Source: Paraburkholderia sp. ZP32-5
GTDB taxonomy: Bacteria; Pseudomonadota; Gammaproteobacteria; Burkholderiales; Burkholderiaceae
Direction: 5' to 3'
DNA: 64,000 bases
Assembly (NCBI RefSeq): GCF_021390495.1
Contig: NZ_JAJEJP010000003.1
Coordinates: 1,546,963 to 1,610,962 of the forward strand
The notes beneath the pieces are model-generated. The model was not told the origin of the DNA and did not search any database. It worked only from the letters and a program-made list of their open reading frames with translations. Positions 16,611-25,748 of this stretch are shown here, piece after piece (the stretch's first letter is position 1; each line of letters starts with the position of its first letter). A program made the translations under genes and the position numbers.

Positions 16611-19600
16611 CACGCGCGCTCCTCCTGACCAAGCTGCTGAACCACGGGCTTGCGGCCGAACCGGCGAACGATCGTGTAGAACGTCGGCGTGAACACGAGG
16701 CCAAAGCCCGTTACGCCGATCATCCCGAACAGCACCGCCGTGCCGAGCGACTGCCGCATTTCCGCGCCCGCACCGGTTGCAATCGCGAGCGGCACCACGC
16801 CGAGGATGAACGCAAACGACGTCATCAGAATGGGCCGCAACCGCGTACGCGCCGCATGAACGGCAGCCTTCCCGGCCGAGACGCCGTCGTCGTCCTGCCG
16901 CTGCCGCGCGAACTCGACGATCAGAATCGCGTTCTTCGCGGCCAGCCCGACAAGCACGACGAAGCCGATCTGCGCGAGGATGTCGATCGGCATGCCGCGC
17001 GCGTCGAGCCCAATCACCGATGCAAGCAGGCACATCGGCACGATCAGCACGATCGACAGCGGCAGCCGCCAGCTTTCGTACTGCGCGACGAGCACGAGGA
17101 ACACGAATAGCGCGGCCGCGCCGAAGATCACGAGCGTCGGCGTGCCGCGCTGCTGCTGTTGATACGCGAGGTCGGTCCATTCGTAGGCGATGCCCTTCGG
17201 CAGTACCCGGTTCGCGATGTCCTCCATGCGCTTCAATGCGGTGCCCGAAGCAACACCCGGTGCCGCGCCGCCGAGAATTTCGGCTGCGGGATACAGGTTG
17301 TAGCGCGGCACGCGATACGGCGCTGTCACGGTTCTGAATTGCGCGACCGAGCCGATCGGCACCATCTCACCGGCCGCGTTGCGCACCTTGAGCCGCGCGA
17401 TATCTTCCGGCGTGCGCCGGAACTGTCCGTCTGCCTGCACGATCACCTGGTAAGTCCGTCCGAGATAGTTGAAATCGTTCACGTACTGCGAGCCGAGATA
17501 GACCTGCAGCGTCGAGAACACGTCGGTCGGCGTGAGTCCGACCTTTTCCGCCTTCAGACGGTCGATGTCCGTATAGACCTGCGGCGAGCCCGCGTTGTAG
17601 AGCGTGAACACGCCGGCAAACGACGGATCCTGGTTCGCGGCCGCGACCAGCGTGTTCGCCGCTTTCGCGAGCGCGGCCGGCCCGAGCCCTTCGCGGTCTT
17701 CGAGCATCATCTTGAAGCCGCCCGTGCTGCCGAGCCCCTGCACCGGCGGCGGCTGGATCACCAGCACGCGAGCGTCGCGGATCACCGACAGCCGCTGCCG
17801 CAACGTCGCGAGCACCGAAGCCGCGGTCACCCCGGGAATCTCGTGGTTGTACAGCGAAGGCAGTCCGACGAAGATCGTGCCGCCGTTCGACGCGATCGTG
17901 GTCGTCGTCGCGTCGAGTCCGACGAACGGCGCGATGTGCTCGATGCCCGGTGTCTTCGCGATGATGCTCGCGGCTTCCAGCACGACCTTTTCGGTACGCG
18001 CAAGCGTGGAGCCCGGCGGCAGCTGCACGAGCGTGATCAACAGCCCCTGATCCTGTTCCGGAATGAAGCCGGTCGTTGCGCGCGAGAACAGCACGCCCGT
18101 GGCCGCGATCAAGCCGATATAGACGAGCACCACCATCGATGACGCCCGCACGAGCCGCCGCGTCAGATTGCCGTATCCGCTCGATACGCGATCGAACCCG
18201 CGATTGAAGCGGCCGAACTGACGATCGAGCCAGCCGGCCAATCCTGCACGCGGCGCGTCGTGGTGATAGTGCGGTTTGAACAGCACCGCGCACAGCGATG
18301 GGCTCAGCGTCAGCGACACGAAACAGGAGATCACCGTGGACGCCGCGATCGTTACCGCGAACTGCTTGAAGAACAGGCCCGAGATACCCGAGATGAACGC
18401 CGACGGCACGAACACCGCGCACAGCGTCAACGCGATCGCGATCAGCGCGCCGCCGACTTCGTCCATCGTGCGGTGCGCGGCCTCGCGTGGCGACATGCCC
18501 GCGCGCATGTTGCGCTCGACGTTCTCGACGACGACGATCGCATCGTCGACCACGATCCCAACCGCGAGCACGAGCCCGAATAGCGACAGGTTGTTGATCG
18601 AGATACCAAGCGCCTTCAGCACCATGAACGTGCCGACGAGCGACACCGGAATCGCGACCACCGGAATGACGGTCGCGCGCCACGTCTGCAGAAAGATGAA
18701 CACCACGGCCACCACCAGCACGATCGCAATGAAGATCGTCGTGATCACCTCGTTCACTGACTTGCCGACGAAGTGTGTCGGGTCATAGATGATCTGGTAA
18801 TCGAGGCCCTGCGGGAAGGTCGTTTTCAGTTCCTTCATCTTGGCGATTACCGACTCTTCGACGCTCAGTGCGTTCGCGCCGGGTTCCGCGTAGACCAGCA
18901 GCGGCGTGGAAGGCGTCAGATCCTTGTACGCGGACGAACCGTAATCCGCCGCGCCGAGTTCCACGCGGCCGATGTCGCGAATACGCGTGACGCGCCCGTC
19001 CGGGTCCGACTTCACGATCACGTCCGCGAACTGGTCCGGCGTCTGCAACCGGCCGAGCGCCTCGACGTTGATCTGATAGCCGGATTCGCCGGGCGTCGGC
19101 GGCTGATTCAACAAGCCGGCGGACACCTGCACGTTCTGCGCGCGCAACGCCGCGAGTACTTCGGCCGCGGTCACGTCGCGCGTGGCGGCCTTGTCCGGAT
19201 CGAGCCAGATCCGCATCGCGTACTGCCGCTCGCCGGCGAACTCGACGTCCGCGACGCCCGGCAGGCGCGCGAGCACGTCCTTCACGTGCAGCGTGATGTA
19301 GTTCGACTGGTAAAGCGCGTCGCGCGAATGATCGGGCGAATACGGATGCACCGCGAGCAGGATTGCGGGTGTCGTCTTCTGCACCGTCACGCCTTCGCGC
19401 TGCACGTCTTCGGGCAGACGCGACAGCGCGTCCTGCACGCGGTTCTGCGTCAGCATCTGCGCGACGTTCAGGTCGGTGCCGATGCGGAACGTGACGGTGA
19501 TCGTCAGACGCCCGTCGCCGGTCGACTGGCTGCTCAGATAGAGCATGTTCTCGACGCCGTTGATCTGCTGTTCGAGCGGCGTCGCGACGGTGCGCGCGAT

Positions 19601-19774
19601 CGTTTCAGCGGACGCGCCCGGATAGATCGTCGTCACCTGCACAGTGGGCGGCACGATCTCCGGATACTGGGTGACCGGCAATAGCGTCAGCGCGGCAAGC
19701 CCGAACAGTCCGACGAAGATGTTCAGTACGGCCGCGAAGCGCGGATGGTCGATAAAGAAATGAGTCAGACGCAT
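16610..19774 (-). CDS. RND multidrug efflux permease (HAE1 family)
   Basis: A 1054-residue inner-membrane proton/drug antiporter of AcrB/MexB/MexF size with 12 expected transmembrane segments and two large periplasmic loops. The N-terminus (MRLTHFFIDHPRFAAVLNIF) and the proton-relay motif GIVVDDAIVVVENVERNM in TM4 are visible, as is GFIPEQDQGLL. It pairs with the adaptor upstream and the outer-membrane factor downstream in one operon. Substrates cannot be read from sequence. Confidence 0.96.
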   Translation of the reverse strand: MRLTHFFIDHPRFAAVLNIFVGLFGLAALTLLPVTQYPEIVPPTVQVTTIYPGASAETIARTVATPLEQQINGVENMLYLSSQSTGDGRLTITVTFRIGTDLNVAQMLTQNRVQDALSRLPEDVQREGVTVQKTTPAILLAVHPYSPDHSRDALYQSNYITLHVKDVLARLPGVADVEFAGERQYAMRIWLDPDKAATRDVTAAEVLAALRAQNVQVSAGLLNQPPTPGESGYQINVEALGRLQTPDQFADVIVKSDPDGRVTRIRDIGRVELGAADYGSSAYKDLTPSTPLLVYAEPGANALSVEESVIAKMKELKTTFPQGLDYQIIYDPTHFVGKSVNEVITTIFIAIVLVVAVVFIFLQTWRATVIPVVAIPVSLVGTFMVLKALGISINNLSLFGLVLAVGIVVDDAIVVVENVERNMRAGMSPREAAHRTMDEVGGALIAIALTLCAVFVPSAFISGISGLFFKQFAVTIAASTVISCFVSLTLSPSLCAVLFKPHYHHDAPRAGLAGWLDRQFGRFNRGFDRVSSGYGNLTRRLVRASSMVVLVYIGLIAATGVLFSRATTGFIPEQDQGLLITLVQLPPGSTLARTEKVVLEAASIIAKTPGIEHIAPFVGLDATTTTIASNGGTIFVGLPSLYNHEIPGVTAASVLATLRQRLSVIRDARVLVIQPPPVQGLGSTGGFKMMLEDREGLGPAALAKAANTLVAAANQDPSFAGVFTLYNAGSPQVYTDIDRLKAEKVGLTPTDVFSTLQVYLGSQYVNDFNYLGRTYQVIVQADGQFRRTPEDIARLKVRNAAGEMVPIGSVAQFRTVTAPYRVPRYNLYPAAEILGGAAPGVASGTALKRMEDIANRVLPKGIAYEWTDLAYQQQQRGTPTLVIFGAAALFVFLVLVAQYESWRLPLSIVLIVPMCLLASVIGLDARGMPIDILAQIGFVVLVGLAAKNAILIVEFARQRQDDDGVSAGKAAVHAARTRLRPILMTSFAFILGVVPLAIATGAGAEMRQSLGTAVLFGMIGVTGFGLVFTPTFYTIVRRFGRKPVVQQLGQEERA

Positions 19775-19783
19775 GATCGACGC

Positions 19784-21082
19784 TCACTCCCCTTGCGACG
19801 ACGATGCGGACGTCGACGCAGACGCGGACGCAAACCCGATCTCGCCATCCGTCGGTTTCACCTTCGTGCCCGGCATCGCATACGGCAACCCGTCGATGAT
19901 CACGCGATCGTCCGCCTTCAATCCCGAGCGCACGACCCGCAGCCCGCCGCGCAACTCGCCGATCTGCACCGGCTTCGGCACCACCGTACCGTCGGGCCCG
20001 ACCGTCATCACGACGTGGTTCGATTGATCCGGCAGCACGGACGCATCGGGTACGAGCAGCGTCGGCACCGGCTCTGACAACGTGAGCCGCACCCGCGCGA
20101 ACTCGCCCGGCGTCAACCGGAAATCGCGATTCGGCACCGTTGCGCGCGCACGAATCGTACCGCTCGAACGGTCGAGCGCGTTATCGATGAAATCGAGCGT
20201 ACCGTGGCGGCTGAAATCCGTGTCGTCCCCGAGCGCGATTTCGACGCTGCTTGCGAGCGGCCCTTTCTGCGCTGCACGCTCGCGCTCGAACGTCGCGTGG
20301 TCGGCCTCGCTCATGTCGAAGTCGAGGTACACCGGATCGAGCGACACGATCTTCGCGAGCGGCGTCGTCGGGCTCGTTCCCGCGCGACTGCCGGCGATCA
20401 GGTTGCCGATCGACACCAGATGCGCGCCGATGCGGCCCGTCAACGGCGCGGTCACGCGACAGTGGTCGAGGTCGAACTTCGCGTCGCGAATCTGCGCTTT
20501 CGCGGCATCGACAGATGCCTGCGCGGCACGCTGATCGGCCGCGCGCTGATCGACGTTCTCCTGGCTGCCGGCATCGCTTTGACGCAGCGTTTGCGCACGG
20601 GTGAACTCGCGATTCGCGAGTTCGAGGCGCGCGGTCGCGCTTTCCAGTTGGGCATTCGCCTGCGCGAGCCGGATCTCGTAAGGCTCCGGATCGATCACAA
20701 ACAGCAAGTCACCTTTGTGGACGATGTCGCCATCCTTGAAGTGAATCTCCTTCAGCGTGCCGCCGACCTGCGCGCGGATTTCGACGTCATCGACGCCCGC
20801 AAACTGGCCGAGAAAGCCAAGCCGTGCGGAAAGATTGCGTTGTAGCGGCACGCTGACCGTCACCGGCGGTAAGCCCGCATGTGGAGTGCTGGCCTGTGCG
20901 TCACGTCCGCGCGACGACCAGAACCACCACCCGCCTCCGACGATCAGCACGAGCAGGATCATGACGACCCATGTCCCCGTCCTTGTCCTGACGACGCTTT
21001 GTCTGAACAGCACGCCGTCGCCGGCCACTGCTTCGCTGATACCCGCTTCTTCTCGATTCCCGGTCATGTCTGGCATCGGCAC
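19784..21082 (-). CDS. RND efflux periplasmic adaptor (membrane fusion protein)
   Basis: A 432-residue protein. A single membrane anchor lies near residues 38-55 (TWVVMILLVLIVGGGWWFW), then a lipoyl/barrel-sandwich half (GGTLKEIHFKDGDIVHKGDLL), an alpha-helical hairpin of about 70 residues rich in Ala/Gln/Arg, and beta-barrel and membrane-proximal domains. The C-terminus ends in a Ser/Ala low-complexity tail. The gene is separated from the pump by 9 bp and is the first gene of the operon, divergent from a TetR gene. Confidence 0.95.
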   Translation of the reverse strand: MPMPDMTGNREEAGISEAVAGDGVLFRQSVVRTRTGTWVVMILLVLIVGGGWWFWSSRGRDAQASTPHAGLPPVTVSVPLQRNLSARLGFLGQFAGVDDVEIRAQVGGTLKEIHFKDGDIVHKGDLLFVIDPEPYEIRLAQANAQLESATARLELANREFTRAQTLRQSDAGSQENVDQRAADQRAAQASVDAAKAQIRDAKFDLDHCRVTAPLTGRIGAHLVSIGNLIAGSRAGTSPTTPLAKIVSLDPVYLDFDMSEADHATFERERAAQKGPLASSVEIALGDDTDFSRHGTLDFIDNALDRSSGTIRARATVPNRDFRLTPGEFARVRLTLSEPVPTLLVPDASVLPDQSNHVVMTVGPDGTVVPKPVQIGELRGGLRVVRSGLKADDRVIIDGLPYAMPGTKVKPTDGEIGFASASASTSASSSQGE

Positions 21083-21105
21083 GATCGCGAACGATCGCCC
21101 TTTTA

Positions 21106-21121
21106 GATGATTGTGATCATC
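21106..21121. promoter_or_regulatory. Operator-like palindrome GATGAT-N4-ATCATC in the RND/TetR divergent promoter
   Basis: GATGATTGTGATCATC is a perfect 6-bp inverted repeat, flanked by TTTT on the left and AAAA on the right. It lies 24 bp upstream of the adaptor start. A second, 11-of-12 arm match follows at 21159. Confidence 0.65.
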
Positions 21122-21158
21122 AAAAGATACAGGTCGACGTGACGCCGGTCAAGAATTA

Positions 21159-21174
21159 GATGATAATCAACATC
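21159..21174. promoter_or_regulatory. Second operator-like repeat GATGAT-N4-AACATC near the TetR start
   Basis: GATGATAATCAACATC has the same layout as the element at 21106 with one arm mismatch. It lies about 50 bp upstream of the likely TetR start, a position fit for autoregulation. Confidence 0.5.
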
Positions 21175-21225
21175 GGTATCCACGTCGTCCAACACGGTGG
21201 AACGAGAGTCGGGAGGTCAGGAATC

Positions 21226-21810
21226 GTGCGCAAATCAAGGGCTGAAACCGCGGAAACGCGCAAACGCATCATCGAAATCGCGGCGGAGGAAATCCGCCGC
21301 AACGGCATTCAGGCGACCGGGCTCGCGGACGTGATGACGAAGGCCGGGCTAACGCACGGCGGTTTTTACCGGCACTTCGAATCGAAGGATCAGTTGGTCG
21401 CCGAAGCGTGTGCGACAGGGATGGCCGTGGTACTCGGCGCGACTGAAGGGTCAGCCGAATCGGCGACCGACGAAGACGATCGCAAGGCGGCATTCAAATC
21501 GATCGTCGAACAGTATCTATCCGTCGAGCATCGCGACAATCCGTCGGCGGGCTGCTTTCTCGCCGGGCTCGGCAGTGAACTGGCGCGCGCGGACGCGCCG
21601 ACACGCGCCGCCTCGACGAAGGCGTTTACCGATCTCGTGGAACTGGTCGCGCGGCATATCCGCCGACGCAAACCCGAGGCCGCGCGGGCGGATGCCGTGT
21701 TCGCGCTGTCGGCGATGATCGGTGCGATCACGATGTCACGCGTGATTGACGATCCGGCATTCTCGGAGTCCATATTGGAGGACGTTAAACGGCATCTTGA
21801 CGCGCTGTGA
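21226..21810 (+). CDS. TetR-family repressor of the adjacent RND efflux operon
   Basis: A 194-residue protein read from GTG 21226, preceded by GGGAGGTCAGG; a longer frame from ATG 21160 would run through the operator and is less likely. The HTH domain reads AETRKRIIEIAAEEIRRNGI then GLADVMTKAGLTHGGFYRHF, matching the AcrR/NemR-like group with the C-terminal TetR_C_16-type helices. It is divergent from the efflux operon, so local repression is the natural inference. The ligand is unknown. Confidence 0.92.
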   Translation: MRKSRAETAETRKRIIEIAAEEIRRNGIQATGLADVMTKAGLTHGGFYRHFESKDQLVAEACATGMAVVLGATEGSAESATDEDDRKAAFKSIVEQYLSVEHRDNPSAGCFLAGLGSELARADAPTRAASTKAFTDLVELVARHIRRRKPEAARADAVFALSAMIGAITMSRVIDDPAFSESILEDVKRHLDAL

Positions 21811-22062
21811 TCGGCGCGTGGCGATGAAGCGGTGGATGCGCGGCTGTCTTGTTCGTCAGCCATCGGCACTTACAGAGTTCCCGCTCTTCTGATAAAGCGG
21901 GCTACTACCTCGGAAGAATCGTTATCGAGCCGCAGCAGATAGGTGGTCAGCATGAGTGCGTTTCCAGCCAGCGGACGAGTTGCTATGTTTGAATCATCGC
22001 GTGCGGAGAACTGCGACGCACCTGCCAGACCTAAAGCAAAGCCTGCCGAAATCAACCCATCA
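21811..22062. other. Decayed region downstream of the truncated dehalogenase
   Basis: No convincing gene. A minus-strand frame across this stretch gives no recognisable family and does not restore the missing C-terminal third of the dehalogenase. Confidence 0.4.
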
Positions 22063-22614
22063 TCAGATGCCGATCCAGTCACCCACCGCATTGAAGTGTC
22101 TGCTCCGGTTTTCAGCACGCCACTTGTCGAATCCCGGCGTCGGCTCTTCTCCATGAGGCAAACTGGTATTCATCAGGAACAGACGCGAAAAGCGTTCGGA
22201 CATGTCCTTGATCAGAGACAGGCCGAGAATGCCTCCCCAGTCCTGCCCCACCAGACAGACATTCTTCAGATCAAGATGCTCGATGAACTGGCGGATCGAA
22301 TCCCGATGAAAGTGGTATCGATAGACGAGATCATCCGCAGGCTTGTCGCTGCGGCCGAATCCGAACAGATCGAGGGCAACGACGCGATGGCCGTGCGCGA
22401 CGAAGACCGGAATCATCTTGCGATACAGATACGACCATGAAGGCGTGCCGTGAATGCATAGAAAAGTCACTTCGGCGTTGCTGGGACCTTCGTCGATATA
22501 GTGCATACGCAGGCCCTGATAGCCGGGCAACGTGTCGATATATCTCGGTGCAAACGACCAGCCCGGCAGGTTCCGGAAGCGCTCTTCCGGTGTTCGTAAC
22601 GCTGCAATGCTCAT
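22063..22614 (-). pseudogene. Haloalkane-dehalogenase-like alpha/beta hydrolase, C-terminally truncated
   Basis: Only 183 residues, against about 300 for the family. The N-terminal two thirds are well preserved: the oxyanion motif HGTPSWSYLYRKM, DLFGFGRSDKPADD, and the nucleophile elbow CLVGQDWGG (Asp). The frame stops after FNAVGDWIGI, so the cap domain end and the catalytic His region are absent. The same truncation next to an aldehyde dehydrogenase fragment marks this area as decayed. Activity is not expected. Confidence 0.8.
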
Positions 22615-22674
22615 TGCTATCTCCCTCTCTATAACCAGAAGCCACGAGGACCGGGCTCAGTCCACCGTCTTTGC

Positions 22675-23040
22675 CTACACTGCCTGAGCGTTCGTGAACT
22701 CGCGCAAGCCGAAGTGCGACAGTTCACGGCCATAGCCGCTCTTCTTGACGCCGCCGATAGGAATACGGGCATTCGAGGAAGTGATTCCGTTGATGAAGAC
22801 GCCGCCTGTTTCGAGGCGCCGGGCAATACGCTGCGCGCGTGCGATGTCGGAGGTCCACAGGCATCCGCCGAGGCCGTAATCGCTTGTGTTGGCCAGCTCG
22901 ATAGCGTGCTCGATATTGTCGGCAATCGTGATGGCGGCAACCGGACCGAACGTTTCTTCGTCGAAGGCGGCCATTCCGAGACGCACGTCGGCCAGAATCG
23001 TCGGCGCGTAGAAGTTGCCCTCACCGTCAATGGGCGGATC
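22675..23040 (-). pseudogene. Aldehyde dehydrogenase, C-terminal fragment only
   Basis: The minus strand reads GNFYAPTILADVRLGMAAFD, then EETFGPVAAIT (the conserved cofactor-site Glu and Phe), NTSDYGLGGCLWTSD, GGVFINGITSS and IPIGGVKKSGYGRE. These are the last ~115 residues of a succinate-semialdehyde-type NAD(P)-dependent dehydrogenase. The catalytic Cys domain and cofactor domain are missing; homology seems to end near 23040 and the frame hits a TAG at about 23083. It lies just downstream of the truncated dehalogenase on the same strand. Confidence 0.85.
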
Positions 23041-23080
23041 TTTGCGGCGTACACGAACTGAAGTCCTCAGTGATGGTGCA

Positions 23081-23305
23081 TTACGCGGCGACTAGATGCT
23101 CGATCTCCCGCGTCAACACCGCAATCCTCATGCGGACGGGAGCAAGCGCGGCTTTGACAGCCGCCACCGGGAAATACCCCGGATAGTTCGAAGGATCACT
23201 GTTTGTGAAATGTTTGTGCAGCCATCGGAGTACTGCCAAGCGCGTTAAATAGAACGGACGATCATCGCGCGTATCCGCAGCCAGTTCATACGAAACGAAA
23301 CCCAT
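23081..23305 (-). CDS. Small hypothetical protein (74 aa)
   Basis: From ATG 23305 the frame encodes a basic, helix-prone protein with LTRLAVLRWLHKHFTNSDPS in the middle and a leucine/isoleucine-rich C-terminus. A GTG 21 bases upstream is an alternative start. I recognise no family. It lies in a decayed stretch, so it may be a chance frame or a remnant. Confidence 0.3.
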   Translation of the reverse strand: MGFVSYELAADTRDDRPFYLTRLAVLRWLHKHFTNSDPSNYPGYFPVAAVKAALAPVRMRIAVLTREIEHLVAA

Positions 23306-23481
23306 CTCACGACGGCAGCAGTACACATTTGCAGAATCGGCAAGCTACCCTTTGCACGCGAGGCCAGAGGCATCAGCGCAAAGCTTCGCCGCAGTTGCCA
23401 TCGTCGCGATAACTTTCGCCTAATGCAGGTGTAAGTCGCGTGCATCTTTCCGTAAGCTCAGTATCGGAGATGCTCCTGGCT

Positions 23482-23652
23482 CTACGAGAAGCGCGAATGC
23501 GGTCGTGAAAGCACCGATCCAAGCTCGGGATAGGTGACTTGCACCTCAGCGAAGCTCTTTGCGGACCCGGCCAGATCTAGCAATGTAAGTGCGGCCAGAG
23601 CAGAGGTGTTGCCCAATATACGACGGCGCTGAGTGTTAGCCGGTTCCGACAT
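23482..23652 (-). pseudogene. Fragment with Tat-like signal peptide
   Basis: A 56-residue frame from ATG 23652. After MSEPANTQ comes RRRILGNTSALAALTLLDLA, a twin-arginine-like export signal with hydrophobic core, then a short mature part ending at TAG. A Tat signal with only 25 residues behind it suggests the 5' remnant of an exported enzyme gene. The lost enzyme cannot be identified. Confidence 0.45.
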
Positions 23653-23712
23653 GTCTGAAGGCAGAGTTCAGGAAAGGAACTGCTTCAAGCGGCTTATCGG
23701 ACGTATCGCGCT

Positions 23713-24645
23713 TCACGCCGCGGAATTGTGGTGGCGGCGTTGATAGACTTGCAAATGGCAATACGCCGTACGAATAAGACCGGCAGTCAACCCGTGCTTC
23801 TCTGCCAGCGAAAGTAAGTCACCGACAATGGCTTCGGCTTCTATCTGGTTCGCGTCGACAGAGATATCCCGCATCATCGATGCAGCCCAGTGCGAATTAC
23901 GATCGAGCAATCGCGCGCGTATCTGTTCAGCTTCCGCGTCCGGAACGGGATATCCGCATGCCTCGGCAACGGCAAGGCATTCGTTGATTGCGCTACGCAT
24001 CAGTTGCTCGCCATCCCGGCTTGCCACGATATCAGCGACCGTCCCTCGCATCAGACAGGTCATCAATGCACCGGAGGCCAACATCACCCATTTGTTCCAT
24101 AGTGCCTGATCAATCGAAGACGATAGCGTTCTGATGCCTTTCGATTGACTCAACAGATTGTGAAATCTTTGGATCGTATCTCGTTGTCCCGGCGCCCGAT
24201 CACCGACCATAACAATGTCCATCGCGCTATCGTGACGGATCACATTGTCAGAATGCAATGTCGTTGCAATATACGAAACTCCCCCCGCGACACGCTCGCG
24301 TCCGAACCTCGCGTCTAATAAATCGTACGATCCGAGCCCATTCAAAAATGGAACAATTACGGTTTCCGGACCAACGCCCGCAGAGAAATCGTCGATTGCT
24401 CCTTGAAGGTCGTAGGCCTTGCAGGCTAGCAGAAGCACATCGTAGTGCGTCTTTATCTCGCCCCGCAGTACCATGGAAACACGGCCATTGAAGTCTCCCA
24501 GCGCACTCTGAATCTCCAGCCCCGCTGCGGCAAGCGCTGCTGCGCGTCGTGGTCTAACGAGAAATGTGACATCCGCGCCAGCAGAAATCAGTCTTGAGCC
24601 GTAATAGCCGCCGATCGCACCAGCACCCACCACCAGAATTTTCAT
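23713..24645 (-). CDS. 2-dehydropantoate 2-reductase family protein (KPR/ApbA)
   Basis: A 310-residue protein from ATG 24645. The N-terminal NADP fold is MKILVVGAGAIGGYYGSRL, followed by VLLLACKAYDL, PFLNGLGSYDLL and the conserved lysine of LWNKWVMLASGALM. The C-terminal helical domain is complete. Ketopantoate reductase makes pantoate for CoA synthesis, but Burkholderiaceae carry several paralogues that act on other 2-oxo acids. Placement next to a tautomerase and a LysR gene points to a catabolic paralogue rather than the housekeeping PanE. Confidence 0.85.
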   Translation of the reverse strand: MKILVVGAGAIGGYYGSRLISAGADVTFLVRPRRAAALAAAGLEIQSALGDFNGRVSMVLRGEIKTHYDVLLLACKAYDLQGAIDDFSAGVGPETVIVPFLNGLGSYDLLDARFGRERVAGGVSYIATTLHSDNVIRHDSAMDIVMVGDRAPGQRDTIQRFHNLLSQSKGIRTLSSSIDQALWNKWVMLASGALMTCLMRGTVADIVASRDGEQLMRSAINECLAVAEACGYPVPDAEAEQIRARLLDRNSHWAASMMRDISVDANQIEAEAIVGDLLSLAEKHGLTAGLIRTAYCHLQVYQRRHHNSAA

Positions 24646-24747
24646 CTTCAGTCCCTTCAGCTTGGGGCGAACCGACGCCCCATCCCGTCCAGCAAGTTTT
24701 GGCTTGATCAACGATGAACTTTCACTTCGTCGCTACCTTCTTCACTT

Positions 24748-25164
24748 CTAAGGTAGCCACGCATAGACCGCGCCTCTGAGATCATTGATCGGGTAGAGGA
24801 ACGTCGCGGGTTTATCGGCGTCTACGGAATGAAAGTTGCCAATCCCTGGAATAACAATTTGAACGCCGTGACGCGTCTCTCGAATCACAACAGGAAATTT
24901 CTCGACCGTCGCAGCCAGATGCACTTCCATCTCGATGGCAATCAGAAACTCACACGTCTGGTTGTCATCTGGCGGCCCGATTTCGTTCTGCCGAAAAGCC
25001 CCATTGTCGCCCTCGGCGCCGAACGTGATCTTGCCGCCGCCCTGCCATCGCCTATCCAACTCGCGTGTGAATTCCGCAGCGTGTGTCGTCAGGTTCGCTG
25101 CGATCTTCGCTCTTTGACTGGCCACCGCGTTGAGTCTCTTCACGATATCGGCGTACGTCGACAT
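24748..25164 (-). CDS. Hypothetical protein, 138 aa
   Basis: Starts at ATG 25164 behind a strong GGAGGCGAG. The N-terminal 50 residues are helical (YADIVKRLNAVASQRAKIAA), followed by a mixed beta region with EFLIAIEMEVHLAATVEKFP and a C-terminal PATFLYPINDLRGAVYAWL. No family is recognised. It is on the same strand between the tautomerase and ketopantoate-reductase-like genes and is probably co-transcribed with them. Confidence 0.65.
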   Translation of the reverse strand: MSTYADIVKRLNAVASQRAKIAANLTTHAAEFTRELDRRWQGGGKITFGAEGDNGAFRQNEIGPPDDNQTCEFLIAIEMEVHLAATVEKFPVVIRETRHGVQIVIPGIGNFHSVDADKPATFLYPINDLRGAVYAWLP

Positions 25165-25256
25165 CTCGCCTCCATGGTCTAACGGTGATACGTCAAATGA
25201 GATCTGCTGCGTGTGACAATCCAGCAGGCAATCCAACCGCAGCCCCTTCGCGCGGA

Positions 25257-25649
25257 CTATTCGGCAGGCGCGTATTGCATCTCACCGTTGCCGAAGGACC
25301 AGTTTTCGCGCGAGACGTCCACCAGGTTAATGAACACGTCTTCTTTACGAATCCCTGTCTTCCTGTTGATGCCGTCGGCGACAGCGGCATAAAACGCCTT
25401 TTTGACTTCGATCGAACGACCTGCATTCCACGTCACCTGGATGAAAACGATCGAAGGCGAATACGAGGTTCCAAGATAGCCGTCGATCGGATAGATCAGT
25501 TCATCCGGATCATGCAGGGTGACGATCTGGAACTTGTCGTTGGCCGGCACATTGGCGACGTCGGTCATCGCCTGATAGATCGTGTCGCTGATAGCCTGAA
25601 CAACTTGCCGGGTTGCACTTCTGGAGAGATCGATCCGGACGACTGGCAT
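25257..25649 (-). CDS. Tautomerase-superfamily protein, malonate-semialdehyde-decarboxylase-like
   Basis: A 130-residue protein with Pro right after the initiator Met (MPVVRIDL), the catalytic Pro1 of the tautomerase superfamily. The VPANDKFQIV stretch gives Asp37 (Pro = 1), and ENWSFGNGEMQY near the C-terminus matches what I recall of malonate semialdehyde decarboxylase (MSAD). The two MSAD arginines at 73 and 75 are not conserved: the region reads TWNAGRSIE, with one Arg at 77. So the fold is clear, but decarboxylase activity is doubtful. A LysR gene is divergent. Confidence 0.85.
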   Translation of the reverse strand: MPVVRIDLSRSATRQVVQAISDTIYQAMTDVANVPANDKFQIVTLHDPDELIYPIDGYLGTSYSPSIVFIQVTWNAGRSIEVKKAFYAAVADGINRKTGIRKEDVFINLVDVSRENWSFGNGEMQYAPAE

Positions 25650-25748
25650 CTAGGCCTCGCGTGAAAGAGTGTGGAATCAAGGGTAGACTAAGCTCATTTT
25701 CAATGATCCCAAAGCGAATAATTTTCCTGTTTAACATGACGGACTGGA

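Noticed and set aside
17367..18683. 438-residue frame inside the RND pump gene
   Set aside because: Arg/Gly-rich out-of-frame shadow of the pump.
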